DNA of 64,000 bases, taken from Sphingomonas echinoides ATCC 14820 (GTDB lineage: Bacteria > Pseudomonadota > Alphaproteobacteria > Sphingomonadales > Sphingomonadaceae). A model generated the notes under the pieces. The model was not told where the DNA came from. It ran no database searches and worked only from the letters and a program-made list of their open reading frames with translations. Position 1 is the stretch's first letter. The number at the start of each line of letters is the position of its first letter. Location: the NCBI RefSeq assembly GCF_000241465.1, contig NZ_JH584235.1:1-64000 (forward strand), read 5' to 3'. Position numbers and translations under genes: made by a program. This document shows positions 32,674-41,067 of the stretch, one piece after another.

Positions 32674-35592
32674 ATGCGAATGAAAGTAGTTTTAACGCTC
32701 ACCTGCTGCATGTCGGCGCTATCGGTCACGTGTCCCGTGGCTGCTGCCGCCGCGATCGCACCTTCGGCGGTCGCGCAAGACTCCGCGTCGGCCGCGCCGC
32801 TTAGCAAGGCCGAGCGGATCGCCGCTCGGCGCAAAGCGCGCGCAGAACGCGAGGCCGCGCGCCGCCGCGGCAAAGCGGTGCAGCAAGCCGTTGCGGCAGG
32901 TGCCGATTCGGCAACCTATAAAGGCGAAGGCGGCAACGACATCGTCGTCGTCGGCCTGCGCGCCAGCTTGAAGTCGGCGCGCGATCGCAAGCGCAACTCA
33001 AAGCAGATCGTCGATTCGGTCGATGCCGAGGATGCCGGCAAGCTGCCCGACAACAACGTACCGGAAGCGCTTGCGCGCGTGACTGGCGTTCAGATCGACC
33101 GGTCGCATGGCGAGGGCTCGGGTGTTACGATCCGCGGCCTGAGCGACGTACAGACGACCATCAATGGCAATGAGGCGACGAGCGCTGGCTCGCGTTCTCT
33201 CAATCTCGCCGACATCCCCGCTGAGTTGCTGAAGTCGGTGCAGGTCTACAAAACCCGCAGCGCGGACCAGGTCGAAGGCGGTATCGCCGGCACGGTCAAC
33301 GTTGAGTTGCGTCGGCCGCTCGATCTCAAAAAGGGGCTGACAGTTGCGGGGAGTTTTCGCGAAACCTTTTCCGACCTTGGTAATACCAAGAGCCCCTATG
33401 CCAGCGTGCTGCTCGCCGAGCGTTTCGATACGCCGATCGGCGAGATGGGCGTGCTGGTAAACGGTTCATACACCAAGAATAATTACTTCGAAAATTATGT
33501 CGTTAGCGAATCGCCGCAGCAGATCGGTTTCTTCACCGGGAGCCAGTCCAACGCGCGGCTGCCGGTCGCGCTGCAGAACACCATTATCCCCTACGCTATC
33601 AATTACGGGGTGGAATCGGGCTCGATCAAGCGCCCATCGCTCAATGCGTCGTGGCAGTGGCGTGCGAACGAGCATCTCGATTTCGTGCTTGAAGGCTCGT
33701 ACCTCGGTGTTCGTTCGGACGACGAACGTAACAATCTGCGGATCCAGACCAATAGCGATCAAGGGGCTTACAGCAATCTCGTCGTCAATCCTGACGGGAC
33801 GATCCGTTCGGTGACGATCACCAATAACGGTGCCGAAGGCGTCCAGGGTGGCCCGCTCAACATCTATCAGAACACAACAAGCGACACCTATAACGCCAAT
33901 TTCGAGACGCACTGGCATTCGGACAAGGTGCAGATCAATTTCGGCACGCAGTATAACTGGTCCGACTACAGCCAATATTATGTCCAGAGTCAGTACCGGC
34001 TGACCGGTGGAAATGTAATCAATGTCGACTTTAATTCACCCAATGTTCCCGGCGGTGGTCCATTCGTCACCTACCCCAACACCGACATCGGCAATCCAGC
34101 CAATTACAAGCTTTATCAGATTCACGATCAGCGCGGCACCAACAATGACACGCTGTTTGCAACCAATCTCGATTTCACCGTACAGACCAGCGCGACGGGC
34201 CTGCTACGCTCGGTGCAGTTCGGGACACGCTTTACCAAGCACACCATCTCGCGTGACTACGGTTATCGCGATGCCTTCTATTTCACCACAGCGACCGCGC
34301 CGACAATGAACGCGGTAGGTGCCGCAACCGGTATCGGCGTTGCCTCAACCACGCCGGATATTGCAGGGGCACCGACCTGGTATCATCTTGGCGGTGCCAG
34401 CTTGTTCGACAATTTCGCGGCGATGCGAAACTATCTGATCGGGCATGGTGCCGACCTCACCGGCCGCGATTGGACGCTTTCCGAGCCAGCGACCACCGAT
34501 CCCGGCGAGAGCTTTAAGGAGCATGAGCGCACCTTCGCGGGCTATGGAGCGCTGAACTATGGGTTTAAGGCGGCAATTCCGGTGGATGGAACGATCGGCC
34601 TGCGCTACGTCAACACCTGGGGTACGGCGGTGAGCTCACGCTATGCCTGGAACGCCTTCTTGCCCAACGGCACGCCCGATTATGGAAAGGGAGTTGCCTA
34701 CATTCCCACGGGCAGCAAGGTAAATTACGTTGACCTATTGCCCAGTGCGACCGCGATTCTGCATTTCGCGCCAAAGGTACAGTTGCGCCTTTCCTACACC
34801 CATAACGTCTCGCGTCCGCAATTTTATGACATGCGCTCCGCAGTCAATATCCTCGACGCATCGACGTCGGGCCGGGTATATGCGGGCAATCCAGACCTGA
34901 AGCCCACCCAGGAAAACAACTATGACGCCTCGCTTGAATATTATTGGGGGAAGGGCGGCCTGGTTTCGCTCGGAACCTTCCTGAAAAACCAGACCGGCTT
35001 CATCTATTATACCGAGATGCGCGAGGCGGTAGTGGGGCTTGCCCCCAATCCAAAAGCCGCCGACGGCCTGTATATCGTTGGGAAGCCGCGCAATGCGGGT
35101 CCAGGCAAGATTTTTGGGCTCGAGGGGCAGGTGAACACCTTCTTCGACTTCCTGCCTGGCTTCGCGAAGCATTTCGGAATCAATGCCAACTTCACCTATA
35201 TTCCGACGGCGTCGCTGCAGCTCGCTTATGCAGATACGAATCTGGACACGCAGGGGCTGTATGATGCGCCGTACACGTCAAAATATTCGGGGAACGTGGC
35301 GTTGATCTATGATACGCCGGTCTTCAGCGCAAGGATCGCATATAACTATCGGTCCAAGTACAAGACTGCGATCGACTATGTGAACCCGGGATATTCGGTC
35401 TATACCAAGCAGACGTCGAGGCTTGATGCGGCTGTAAATTACACGCCGTTGAAGTTCGTGACGTTCAGTGTTGAAGCAACCAACTTGCTGCACGACAATG
35501 CCGACTCGTATTTTGGTGCTTATGACGCGCTCCCGGTGGGCGTCCGCGTTCAGGCACGCACGATCCAGGCTAGTGCGCGCTTCCGTTTCTAA
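32674..35592 (+). CDS. TonB-dependent outer-membrane receptor (large carbohydrate type) with charged N-terminal extension
   Basis: About 972 residues. A signal peptide is followed by an unusual Lys/Arg/Glu/Ala-rich stretch (KAERIAARRKARAEREAARRRGKAVQQAV, about residues 45-75) before GGNDIVVVGLRASLKSARDRKRNSKQIVDSV. The plug reads AEDAGKLPDNNVPEALARVTGVQIDRSHGEGSGVTIRGLSDVQTTINGNEATSAG, typical of the large Xanthomonas/Caulobacter receptors. The barrel ends IQASARFRF. The ATG at 32674 follows GAGGGG. It lies 136 bases downstream of the POT gene with its own operator-like site. Substrate inferred to be a plant glycan or glycopeptide. Confidence 0.92.
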   Translation: MRMKVVLTLTCCMSALSVTCPVAAAAAIAPSAVAQDSASAAPLSKAERIAARRKARAEREAARRRGKAVQQAVAAGADSATYKGEGGNDIVVVGLRASLKSARDRKRNSKQIVDSVDAEDAGKLPDNNVPEALARVTGVQIDRSHGEGSGVTIRGLSDVQTTINGNEATSAGSRSLNLADIPAELLKSVQVYKTRSADQVEGGIAGTVNVELRRPLDLKKGLTVAGSFRETFSDLGNTKSPYASVLLAERFDTPIGEMGVLVNGSYTKNNYFENYVVSESPQQIGFFTGSQSNARLPVALQNTIIPYAINYGVESGSIKRPSLNASWQWRANEHLDFVLEGSYLGVRSDDERNNLRIQTNSDQGAYSNLVVNPDGTIRSVTITNNGAEGVQGGPLNIYQNTTSDTYNANFETHWHSDKVQINFGTQYNWSDYSQYYVQSQYRLTGGNVINVDFNSPNVPGGGPFVTYPNTDIGNPANYKLYQIHDQRGTNNDTLFATNLDFTVQTSATGLLRSVQFGTRFTKHTISRDYGYRDAFYFTTATAPTMNAVGAATGIGVASTTPDIAGAPTWYHLGGASLFDNFAAMRNYLIGHGADLTGRDWTLSEPATTDPGESFKEHERTFAGYGALNYGFKAAIPVDGTIGLRYVNTWGTAVSSRYAWNAFLPNGTPDYGKGVAYIPTGSKVNYVDLLPSATAILHFAPKVQLRLSYTHNVSRPQFYDMRSAVNILDASTSGRVYAGNPDLKPTQENNYDASLEYYWGKGGLVSLGTFLKNQTGFIYYTEMREAVVGLAPNPKAADGLYIVGKPRNAGPGKIFGLEGQVNTFFDFLPGFAKHFGINANFTYIPTASLQLAYADTNLDTQGLYDAPYTSKYSGNVALIYDTPVFSARIAYNYRSKYKTAIDYVNPGYSVYTKQTSRLDAAVNYTPLKFVTFSVEATNLLHDNADSYFGAYDALPVGVRVQARTIQASARFRF

Positions 35593-35608
35593 GAGCGGCG
35601 TTCGCATC

Positions 35609-35633
35609 GCTACCCCGGTGCGTCCGGGGTAGC
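35609..35633 (+). terminator. hairpin just after the receptor gene
   Basis: GCTACCCC and GGGGTAGC pair around a 9-base loop, 17 bases after the receptor stop, with no T-run; probably transcript-end protection ahead of the stronger terminator at 35672. Confidence 0.5.
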
Positions 35634-35671
35634 TCTACCGGACATGGGGTACTTAGATCGGTCGGAACAAC

Positions 35672-35707
35672 AAAAGGGTGCGGCGAAACTTCGCCGCACC
35701 CCTTTTT
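35672..35707. terminator. bidirectional intrinsic terminator
   Basis: GGGTGCGGCG(AA) pairs with (TT)CGCCGCACCC, preceded by AAAA and followed by TTTTT, so it can end transcription from either side between the converging receptor and DUF5695 genes. Confidence 0.8.
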
Positions 35708-35729
35708 GTGCGTGGGACTTTGTAAAAAG

Positions 35730-35754
35730 GTGCCGAGGCCTTTCGGCCCCGGCA
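35730..35754 (-). terminator. terminator of the DUF5695/S9 operon
   Basis: On the minus strand GTGCCGGGGCC-GAAA-GGCCTCGGCAC (one mismatch) is followed by CTTTTT, about 25 bases after the DUF5695 stop. Confidence 0.72.
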
Positions 35755-35777
35755 CTGGCGGGGGAAGTGGCCGACGA

Positions 35778-38510
35778 TCAGCGCGGCGTTAGGACGATCG
35801 TCGTCGTACGGGAGGACAGGGGGATCGTCCGCGCGCCGCGTTCGACGGTCTCGGTGGCGGCGGAATAGCGCGGCCCCGTCTTGGTCGTGGTCTCGATGAA
35901 CAGACGGGCTGCGGGCGTGGTTGCGGTCGCCGGGTCGAGCGTCAGCGTGATCCTGCCAGTGGCCGGGGCGTAGGCGGCGCTGGCGATCTTGCCGGCCTCA
36001 AGCGTGATCCACGTCCCCGCAGGCGCGACGAACAGACGTGCGCGGGCACCGTCCTTGGGCACGACGCTGACCGAGTCCGCCGCCTTGGTGAGATTGCCGC
36101 CATAAGCCAGCCAGCCAAAGGTCGGATCCTCGACCAGATAGGTCGCGGCGGCATAAGCGTGGCCGAAAAAGCCCATGCCGTAATCGCCGGTATAAGGGTC
36201 CCACGCCATCCGGTCGGGCCAGCTATGGAACGCGGCCGATCCGAAGCCGTCGCGATCGATATTGGTGATCCCGCCCATCATCCCGCCATAAGCGACGCGC
36301 AGCAGGTGGGTGTCGGCGGGGTTGGCGCGATAGGCGTCGAACAGCGGGACGGCGTTGAGCGCCGAGCCATAATGGTGGATCTGCCGCTCGATCCGCGGAT
36401 ATTTGCCGCCGTAGAGGAAGTCCCAATAGCGCCGGGCATTGCCGTTATAGCCCCAGCTCGGAATTGTCGGATCGTAACCGAGGATTGCCTCGCGCGTGGT
36501 GTCGGCCTGCGGCTGATAGCCGAAATAGCGCATCCAGGCATAGACTTCGGGCTGGCCGGTCGAATCCCACGCCATCTCGCTGCCGAAGGGATATTGCAGC
36601 GTCTTCCAATGATCGGCGCGGCCTTTCATGAGCGCTTCCATATTGGTCGCCTCGGCGGTCATCCCCTCGCGCTTGAGGTCCTTCAGGATGTCGACGAACA
36701 CGTCGCCCTCCATCAGGCCGAACTGCGTGTAATAGGGCGCATCGCGCATCATTGCGGTGACGGTGCCATAGGCATGATCGAGATACCATTTCCAGTCGTG
36801 CGCGGTGACCAGGCCCGGATGGTTGCGCGCAAGGCGATAGAGCACCCAATGCCCGATCGCGACATGCGGATAATTGTACGCACGACCGAGATCGTCGGCA
36901 TCCTTGTGCGACCAGGACGTCCAGTTGCGCCAGTTCTCGGTCGGGTCGTAATAGCCGGGATGTTCCTTGGGGTCGTAATAGAAGATGCTTTTCTTCACCG
37001 CGCCCGCATGGTCGCCGCTGGCGATTTGCAACGTGCCGACGACGGTTTCGTCGATTAGCGCCTCGAGCTTGCCGACCTCGGTCGCATCGGGGTTGTCGAG
37101 CTGCTTCATCATCGCCGCGACCCAGCTGCCAGCGCCGCCCTCGTCGCTCATCCCCGAAATCCACACGCGCGGTTCCTGCGTTAGGATCTTGCCCGCTTCC
37201 TTGTCGTAGGAAAGGATCGCGGGCGCGCGGTGGAACGGGTCGCTCTTGTCGTCATACCATTGCCGGGTGGTGGTGAAGCGGCCGATGTCGGCCATCACCT
37301 GATCGAGCGGCTTGGTGATGTCGTAGCTGACCGTCTGCACCGTGCCATCCGCATAGGTGATGCTGAGCCGTGCCGGACCCCAGCCGCGCGCCTGCACGTC
37401 ATAGCGGGCCCAGCCTTTGGCGGCGACGGTCGGCGTTGCGATCAGGGCACCGGCGGGGAAGGATTCGACCTTGGCGACCTTGCTGTCATATTTCAGGAAG
37501 AGCGAGGCGGTGAGGTCGGTCGGCACGACATAGCCGGGAATGCCGACCGCGACCGGGCGGTGCTGCGCGGCGAGCGTGGTCTCGATGCCGCGAATATCGG
37601 GGGACTGCACGAAGCGCACGCCAACCTCGCGGCGTGCGCCGGGGGCGAGCGTGATGCTGGTGGGCGCGTTCCATTGCGGCCCGGCCTTGCTCCATTCCTT
37701 GTCGGCATAGCCTTTTGACGCGATCGTCCAGTCGTAAAACCCTTCCGAGGTCTGGCTACGCTGGCTCTTCTCGGTGAAGGTCGTGCCCTTGGGCGCGGCG
37801 CGGTCCTGCGGGAGCGGGACATAGGCTTCGAGCGGGCTATGCCCCTCGGGCAGGACGAGCAGGGCGGGGCCCTTGCCGCTCAGCCGGGTCACCTGAAGAT
37901 ACCCCGCATCGCGCCCGATATAGGGGTCGACGAAGCTCGCCTCGGCATGCGCCTGCTCGAGCGTGCGGTCATCGATGATGTTGTCGAACACCATCGGCAG
38001 ACCAAGCACGCCGATCTCGACCGGGGTCTGCGACGTGTTGATCAGCGTGAAGCGCAGCACCGGCGCGCCGCCGACGGTGACCCAGCGCCGCTCGACGCGG
38101 AGCGGAATGCCGTCGCCCATCGACGCGGTGATGTCCGCCGCGGCGAGCGTTACGCCGCGCGCGGGCAGGGGCGTGATCGCCTTGCGCTGGTGCGCGGAGG
38201 CGAAATCGCGCCATTCGCCACCGGGCGTGCGCAGCCGCACGTCGATGTCGCCGACATGGTTGTAGCCATCGCCTTGCCGCTCGGGCTCGCGCTTGCCCGG
38301 GACGAAGTCAAAGCCAGGCTCGGCGAGCGGCGATAGGCCAGCCAGCGTTTGCGTGTCGGTGCGCAGGAGCAGTTGGAAGCTGCCGACGCGGAACGCCGTT
38401 GTGGCGATCGGTCGATAGACCGGCTTGGCCGGTTGCGCTTCCTGTGCGCCGACCGTGACGGGCATCGATGCGGCAAGCGCCAACAGCGATACGTTGAGCA
38501 AACGGGGCAT
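35778..38510 (-). CDS. exported DUF5695 protein, putative glycan-active enzyme
   Basis: About 910 residues with a signal peptide (MPRLLNVSLLALAASMPVTVGAQ). It has an N-terminal beta-sandwich region (FQLLLRTDTQTLAGLSP... DFASAHQRKAITPLP), a long middle section and an all-helical barrel-like half (VAIGHWVLYRLARNHPGLVTAHDWKWYLDHAYGTVTAM, then YNGNARRYWDFLYGGKYPRIERQIHHYGSALNAVPLFDAYRANP), the layout of (alpha/alpha)6-barrel glycoside hydrolases and lyases. I recognise it as DUF5695; no activity is assigned with confidence. Its start touches the S9 peptidase stop (a GTG at 38522 overlaps it; the ATG at 38510 is used). A second, divergent family member is at 47790. The neighbourhood suggests action on arabinosylated or galactosylated glycoproteins. 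Confidence 0.75.
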   Translation of the reverse strand: MPRLLNVSLLALAASMPVTVGAQEAQPAKPVYRPIATTAFRVGSFQLLLRTDTQTLAGLSPLAEPGFDFVPGKREPERQGDGYNHVGDIDVRLRTPGGEWRDFASAHQRKAITPLPARGVTLAAADITASMGDGIPLRVERRWVTVGGAPVLRFTLINTSQTPVEIGVLGLPMVFDNIIDDRTLEQAHAEASFVDPYIGRDAGYLQVTRLSGKGPALLVLPEGHSPLEAYVPLPQDRAAPKGTTFTEKSQRSQTSEGFYDWTIASKGYADKEWSKAGPQWNAPTSITLAPGARREVGVRFVQSPDIRGIETTLAAQHRPVAVGIPGYVVPTDLTASLFLKYDSKVAKVESFPAGALIATPTVAAKGWARYDVQARGWGPARLSITYADGTVQTVSYDITKPLDQVMADIGRFTTTRQWYDDKSDPFHRAPAILSYDKEAGKILTQEPRVWISGMSDEGGAGSWVAAMMKQLDNPDATEVGKLEALIDETVVGTLQIASGDHAGAVKKSIFYYDPKEHPGYYDPTENWRNWTSWSHKDADDLGRAYNYPHVAIGHWVLYRLARNHPGLVTAHDWKWYLDHAYGTVTAMMRDAPYYTQFGLMEGDVFVDILKDLKREGMTAEATNMEALMKGRADHWKTLQYPFGSEMAWDSTGQPEVYAWMRYFGYQPQADTTREAILGYDPTIPSWGYNGNARRYWDFLYGGKYPRIERQIHHYGSALNAVPLFDAYRANPADTHLLRVAYGGMMGGITNIDRDGFGSAAFHSWPDRMAWDPYTGDYGMGFFGHAYAAATYLVEDPTFGWLAYGGNLTKAADSVSVVPKDGARARLFVAPAGTWITLEAGKIASAAYAPATGRITLTLDPATATTPAARLFIETTTKTGPRYSAATETVERGARTIPLSSRTTTIVLTPR

Positions 38511-38518
38511 TGCGGATC

Positions 38519-40882
38519 TCACTGTTTGGCCGATGGGGCAGGCTTGGACGGATCTTCAAACGCGGCGTCGGCAGGCGGCGCTTCGTCGAGCAGGTTGCGC
38601 ACGAAATAGTCGCGGAACTTGCGGTAGAAGAACGGCTGCGAAACGCGATGCGTAGTGTTGGGCAGCACGACCATGTCGAAGCTGCGATGCGCCTGGATCA
38701 GCGCGTTGCCGAGCCGGAAACTCTCGGTGATCGGCACATTGTCGTCGATATCGCCGTGGATCAGCAACAATTTGCCCTTGAGGTTGCCCGCGACCGACAT
38801 GTTGGAGTTGCGATCCCACACCGCCGGGTCAGGATTGCCCATCGTCACTTCGGGCCACCAGGCTTTGTCGAGCCGCAGATCGTGATTGCCCGACGATGAA
38901 ACCGCAACCTTGAAGAAATCGGGCCGCCGGAGGATGAAGCGCGCCGCGTCATAGCCGCCGGCCGAGCCGCCATAGACGCCGACGCGCGTCGTATCGATAT
39001 AGGGATAGCGCGCCGCCATCTGGCGGATCATCGCGATATGATCGTCGAGGCCGACTTCGCCCAGATTTTGGTACGCCGGCAAGCGGAACGCCTGACCGCG
39101 TTGTGACGTGCCGGTCGCATCGATCACCACGACGATCGCCCCGAGTTGCGCGACGCTGCCGGGGCCGTTCAGCAATGCGTCGCCGAACGCGCTCGGCACG
39201 ACGTGCATCGTCGGGCCGGTATAGACATTGTCGATGATCGGATAGCGCCGCGTCGGATCGAAATGCGCCGGGCGATAGATCATCCCATAAAGCGGCGTTT
39301 TGCCGTCGGCGGCGAGCCCCCGGAACGGCTCGGGCATGGTGAAACCGGTCGCGATGAGCGCTGACGCGTCGGCATGGCCGAGCTCGTAAAGAATGTGCCC
39401 GTCGCTGGTGTCGCGCACGACGGTGCGCGTCGGGACGGTCGGGCTCGACATTGCGTCGATCACGAACCGGCCATCGTCGGAGACGCGCAACTCATGCTCA
39501 AGCGGCTCGGGCGTCAGCAGGACGGGCTGGCTGCCGTCGAGCGTCACGCGGTACAGCGCGTGATAATAGGGGTTGCGGTCGGCTTCGCGGCCGACGCCGG
39601 TGAGCAGGATCGAGCGCTTCGCGCCATCGACATAATTGACCGACGTGACCTCCCAATTGCCCTTGGTCAGGGGTATGCCACCATTGGGATCGTCAGGACG
39701 TACCAGGTAAAGCTGTGCCCATCCGGTGCGCTCGGACACGTCGAGCTCGCCGCCCAATTCGGGGGCTGGTTGCAGAAAGCTCGATGTCACGGTGACCAGC
39801 GGCTTCATGGCTTCGCGCGCGGTGACCGTCGATGCGCCGGTGACCGGGTCGGACATATAGACGACGATCTGGCCGTAGCCGCGCTCGACCCATTGCGAGC
39901 GGACCTTGCCCGCCGACCAGCTCAGATCGGGATCGGCCGGATAGAGCAGCGATTCGCTCGGGACTTGGAGGGGCACGATCTTCGCCTTGCGATGCTTCAC
40001 CGCATCTTCGACGTCGATCACCAGTCGGTTCGCTTGCGGCAATTTCGCCGCGCCCGCGAGCGGGTAAACGTAGGAGAAACTGCGCGGATAAAAGGCCCCC
40101 GGCGGCGTTTCCTGCGTCATCGTCAGGCGCTGCACATCGGTCGTATCGAGCCGCCAGGTGAGGATGCGCTTGCTGTCGGGCGACCACCGCACCGACACCG
40201 GCAGCACCGGATCTTCGGTGCCTTGCTTCAGGATTTCCCCCAGTTCGGCGATGCCGCGACCATAGGGTTTGTCGCGCGTGCCATCGGTGGTGAGCGCGAC
40301 GCGGCGTTGGGTCTTGAGGTCGACCGCGATCAAGTTGTGATCCTCGGCCACGATGCGGAAGCGGCCGTCGGGCGAAACCGCATCGTCGCCCTTGGGCGAG
40401 TCCTTGGCGGCCTCGGTCAGCGCGCCATCCTTGAGCGTCCAGCGCTTGCCCAACGCGCCGAAACTGAGCACGCCTGTCGCCGGGTCATAGTCCGGCGCGT
40501 CCAGATAAAGGCCACTCGGTGGGCCCGATTTGCCGGTCGCGTTGGAAACAAGCTGCGCCAGCACGGCCTCGTTGACGACCGTACGTGCCTCGCGCGTTGC
40601 GAAATCGAGGAACAGGATATCGCGGGCGTCAGTCGGGCCGCGCCGGAACAGCACGCCATTGCCGTTATTGATGAAGTGCGCGTCGAGATTCTGATCGACG
40701 ATCAGCTTGCGCATGGCATCACCAAGGTAGCGGTCGGCCAGTTGGTAGCGCTGCTCTATCGTCGGCAAAGGCGCGGGATTTGCGCGAGCCGCGATCGGTG
40801 CCAGCGCTACGCCGGTCAGCAGCGCTAGGTGCACAATGCGACGGCGATGAATGCGTAGCGATGATAGACTGAGAGCAGGCAC
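38519..40882 (-). CDS. S9-family DPP-IV-like exported peptidase
   Basis: 787 residues. A signal-anchor-like N-terminus (HLALLTGVALAPIAARAN) is followed by a beta-propeller with DPP-IV N-domain features (VSVRWSPDSKRILTWRLD, RSQWVERGYGQIVVY) and a hydrolase domain with Ser in GVYGGSAGGYD, Asp in HGDIDDNVP and His in NTTHRVS. It should cut after proline or hydroxyproline near peptide N-termini in the periplasm. The start is the GTG at 40882, which has AAGGGG just upstream. It is the first gene of a two-gene operon with DUF5695, behind the operator at 40940. It is intact, unlike the relative at 22876-25182. Confidence 0.92.
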   Translation of the reverse strand: MPALSLSSLRIHRRRIVHLALLTGVALAPIAARANPAPLPTIEQRYQLADRYLGDAMRKLIVDQNLDAHFINNGNGVLFRRGPTDARDILFLDFATREARTVVNEAVLAQLVSNATGKSGPPSGLYLDAPDYDPATGVLSFGALGKRWTLKDGALTEAAKDSPKGDDAVSPDGRFRIVAEDHNLIAVDLKTQRRVALTTDGTRDKPYGRGIAELGEILKQGTEDPVLPVSVRWSPDSKRILTWRLDTTDVQRLTMTQETPPGAFYPRSFSYVYPLAGAAKLPQANRLVIDVEDAVKHRKAKIVPLQVPSESLLYPADPDLSWSAGKVRSQWVERGYGQIVVYMSDPVTGASTVTAREAMKPLVTVTSSFLQPAPELGGELDVSERTGWAQLYLVRPDDPNGGIPLTKGNWEVTSVNYVDGAKRSILLTGVGREADRNPYYHALYRVTLDGSQPVLLTPEPLEHELRVSDDGRFVIDAMSSPTVPTRTVVRDTSDGHILYELGHADASALIATGFTMPEPFRGLAADGKTPLYGMIYRPAHFDPTRRYPIIDNVYTGPTMHVVPSAFGDALLNGPGSVAQLGAIVVVIDATGTSQRGQAFRLPAYQNLGEVGLDDHIAMIRQMAARYPYIDTTRVGVYGGSAGGYDAARFILRRPDFFKVAVSSSGNHDLRLDKAWWPEVTMGNPDPAVWDRNSNMSVAGNLKGKLLLIHGDIDDNVPITESFRLGNALIQAHRSFDMVVLPNTTHRVSQPFFYRKFRDYFVRNLLDEAPPADAAFEDPSKPAPSAKQ

Positions 40883-40939
40883 GGCGATCCCCTTTTGCAG
40901 CACGATACAGCAGGCATGTCCGCGCGCGTCAATAATATT

Positions 40940-40948
40940 ATACGGTAT
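40940..40948. promoter_or_regulatory. ATAC-N-GTAT operator, S9/DUF5695 promoter
   Basis: An exact ATACGGTAT palindrome in an AT-rich patch (AATAATATTATACGGTATATG), 58 bases upstream of the GTG start of the S9 gene. Confidence 0.65.
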
Positions 40949-41043
40949 ATGATCGGAAGCTGGGGATCGGAATCATTCCGCCGATCCGCCAAGGGTGTCG
41001 CGCGTTCTGCGATTGACCTTACCTTCCAAATGGTCTTAATCGT

Positions 41044-41052
41044 ATACCGTAT
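41044..41052. promoter_or_regulatory. ATAC-N-GTAT operator, GH127 operon promoter
   Basis: An exact ATACCGTAT palindrome only 15 bases before the GH127 ATG, so a bound regulator would block promoter clearance or ribosome-site transcription. It pairs with the site at 40940 in the same divergent gap. Confidence 0.65.
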
Positions 41053-41067
41053 TATAAGGGAGTGATC

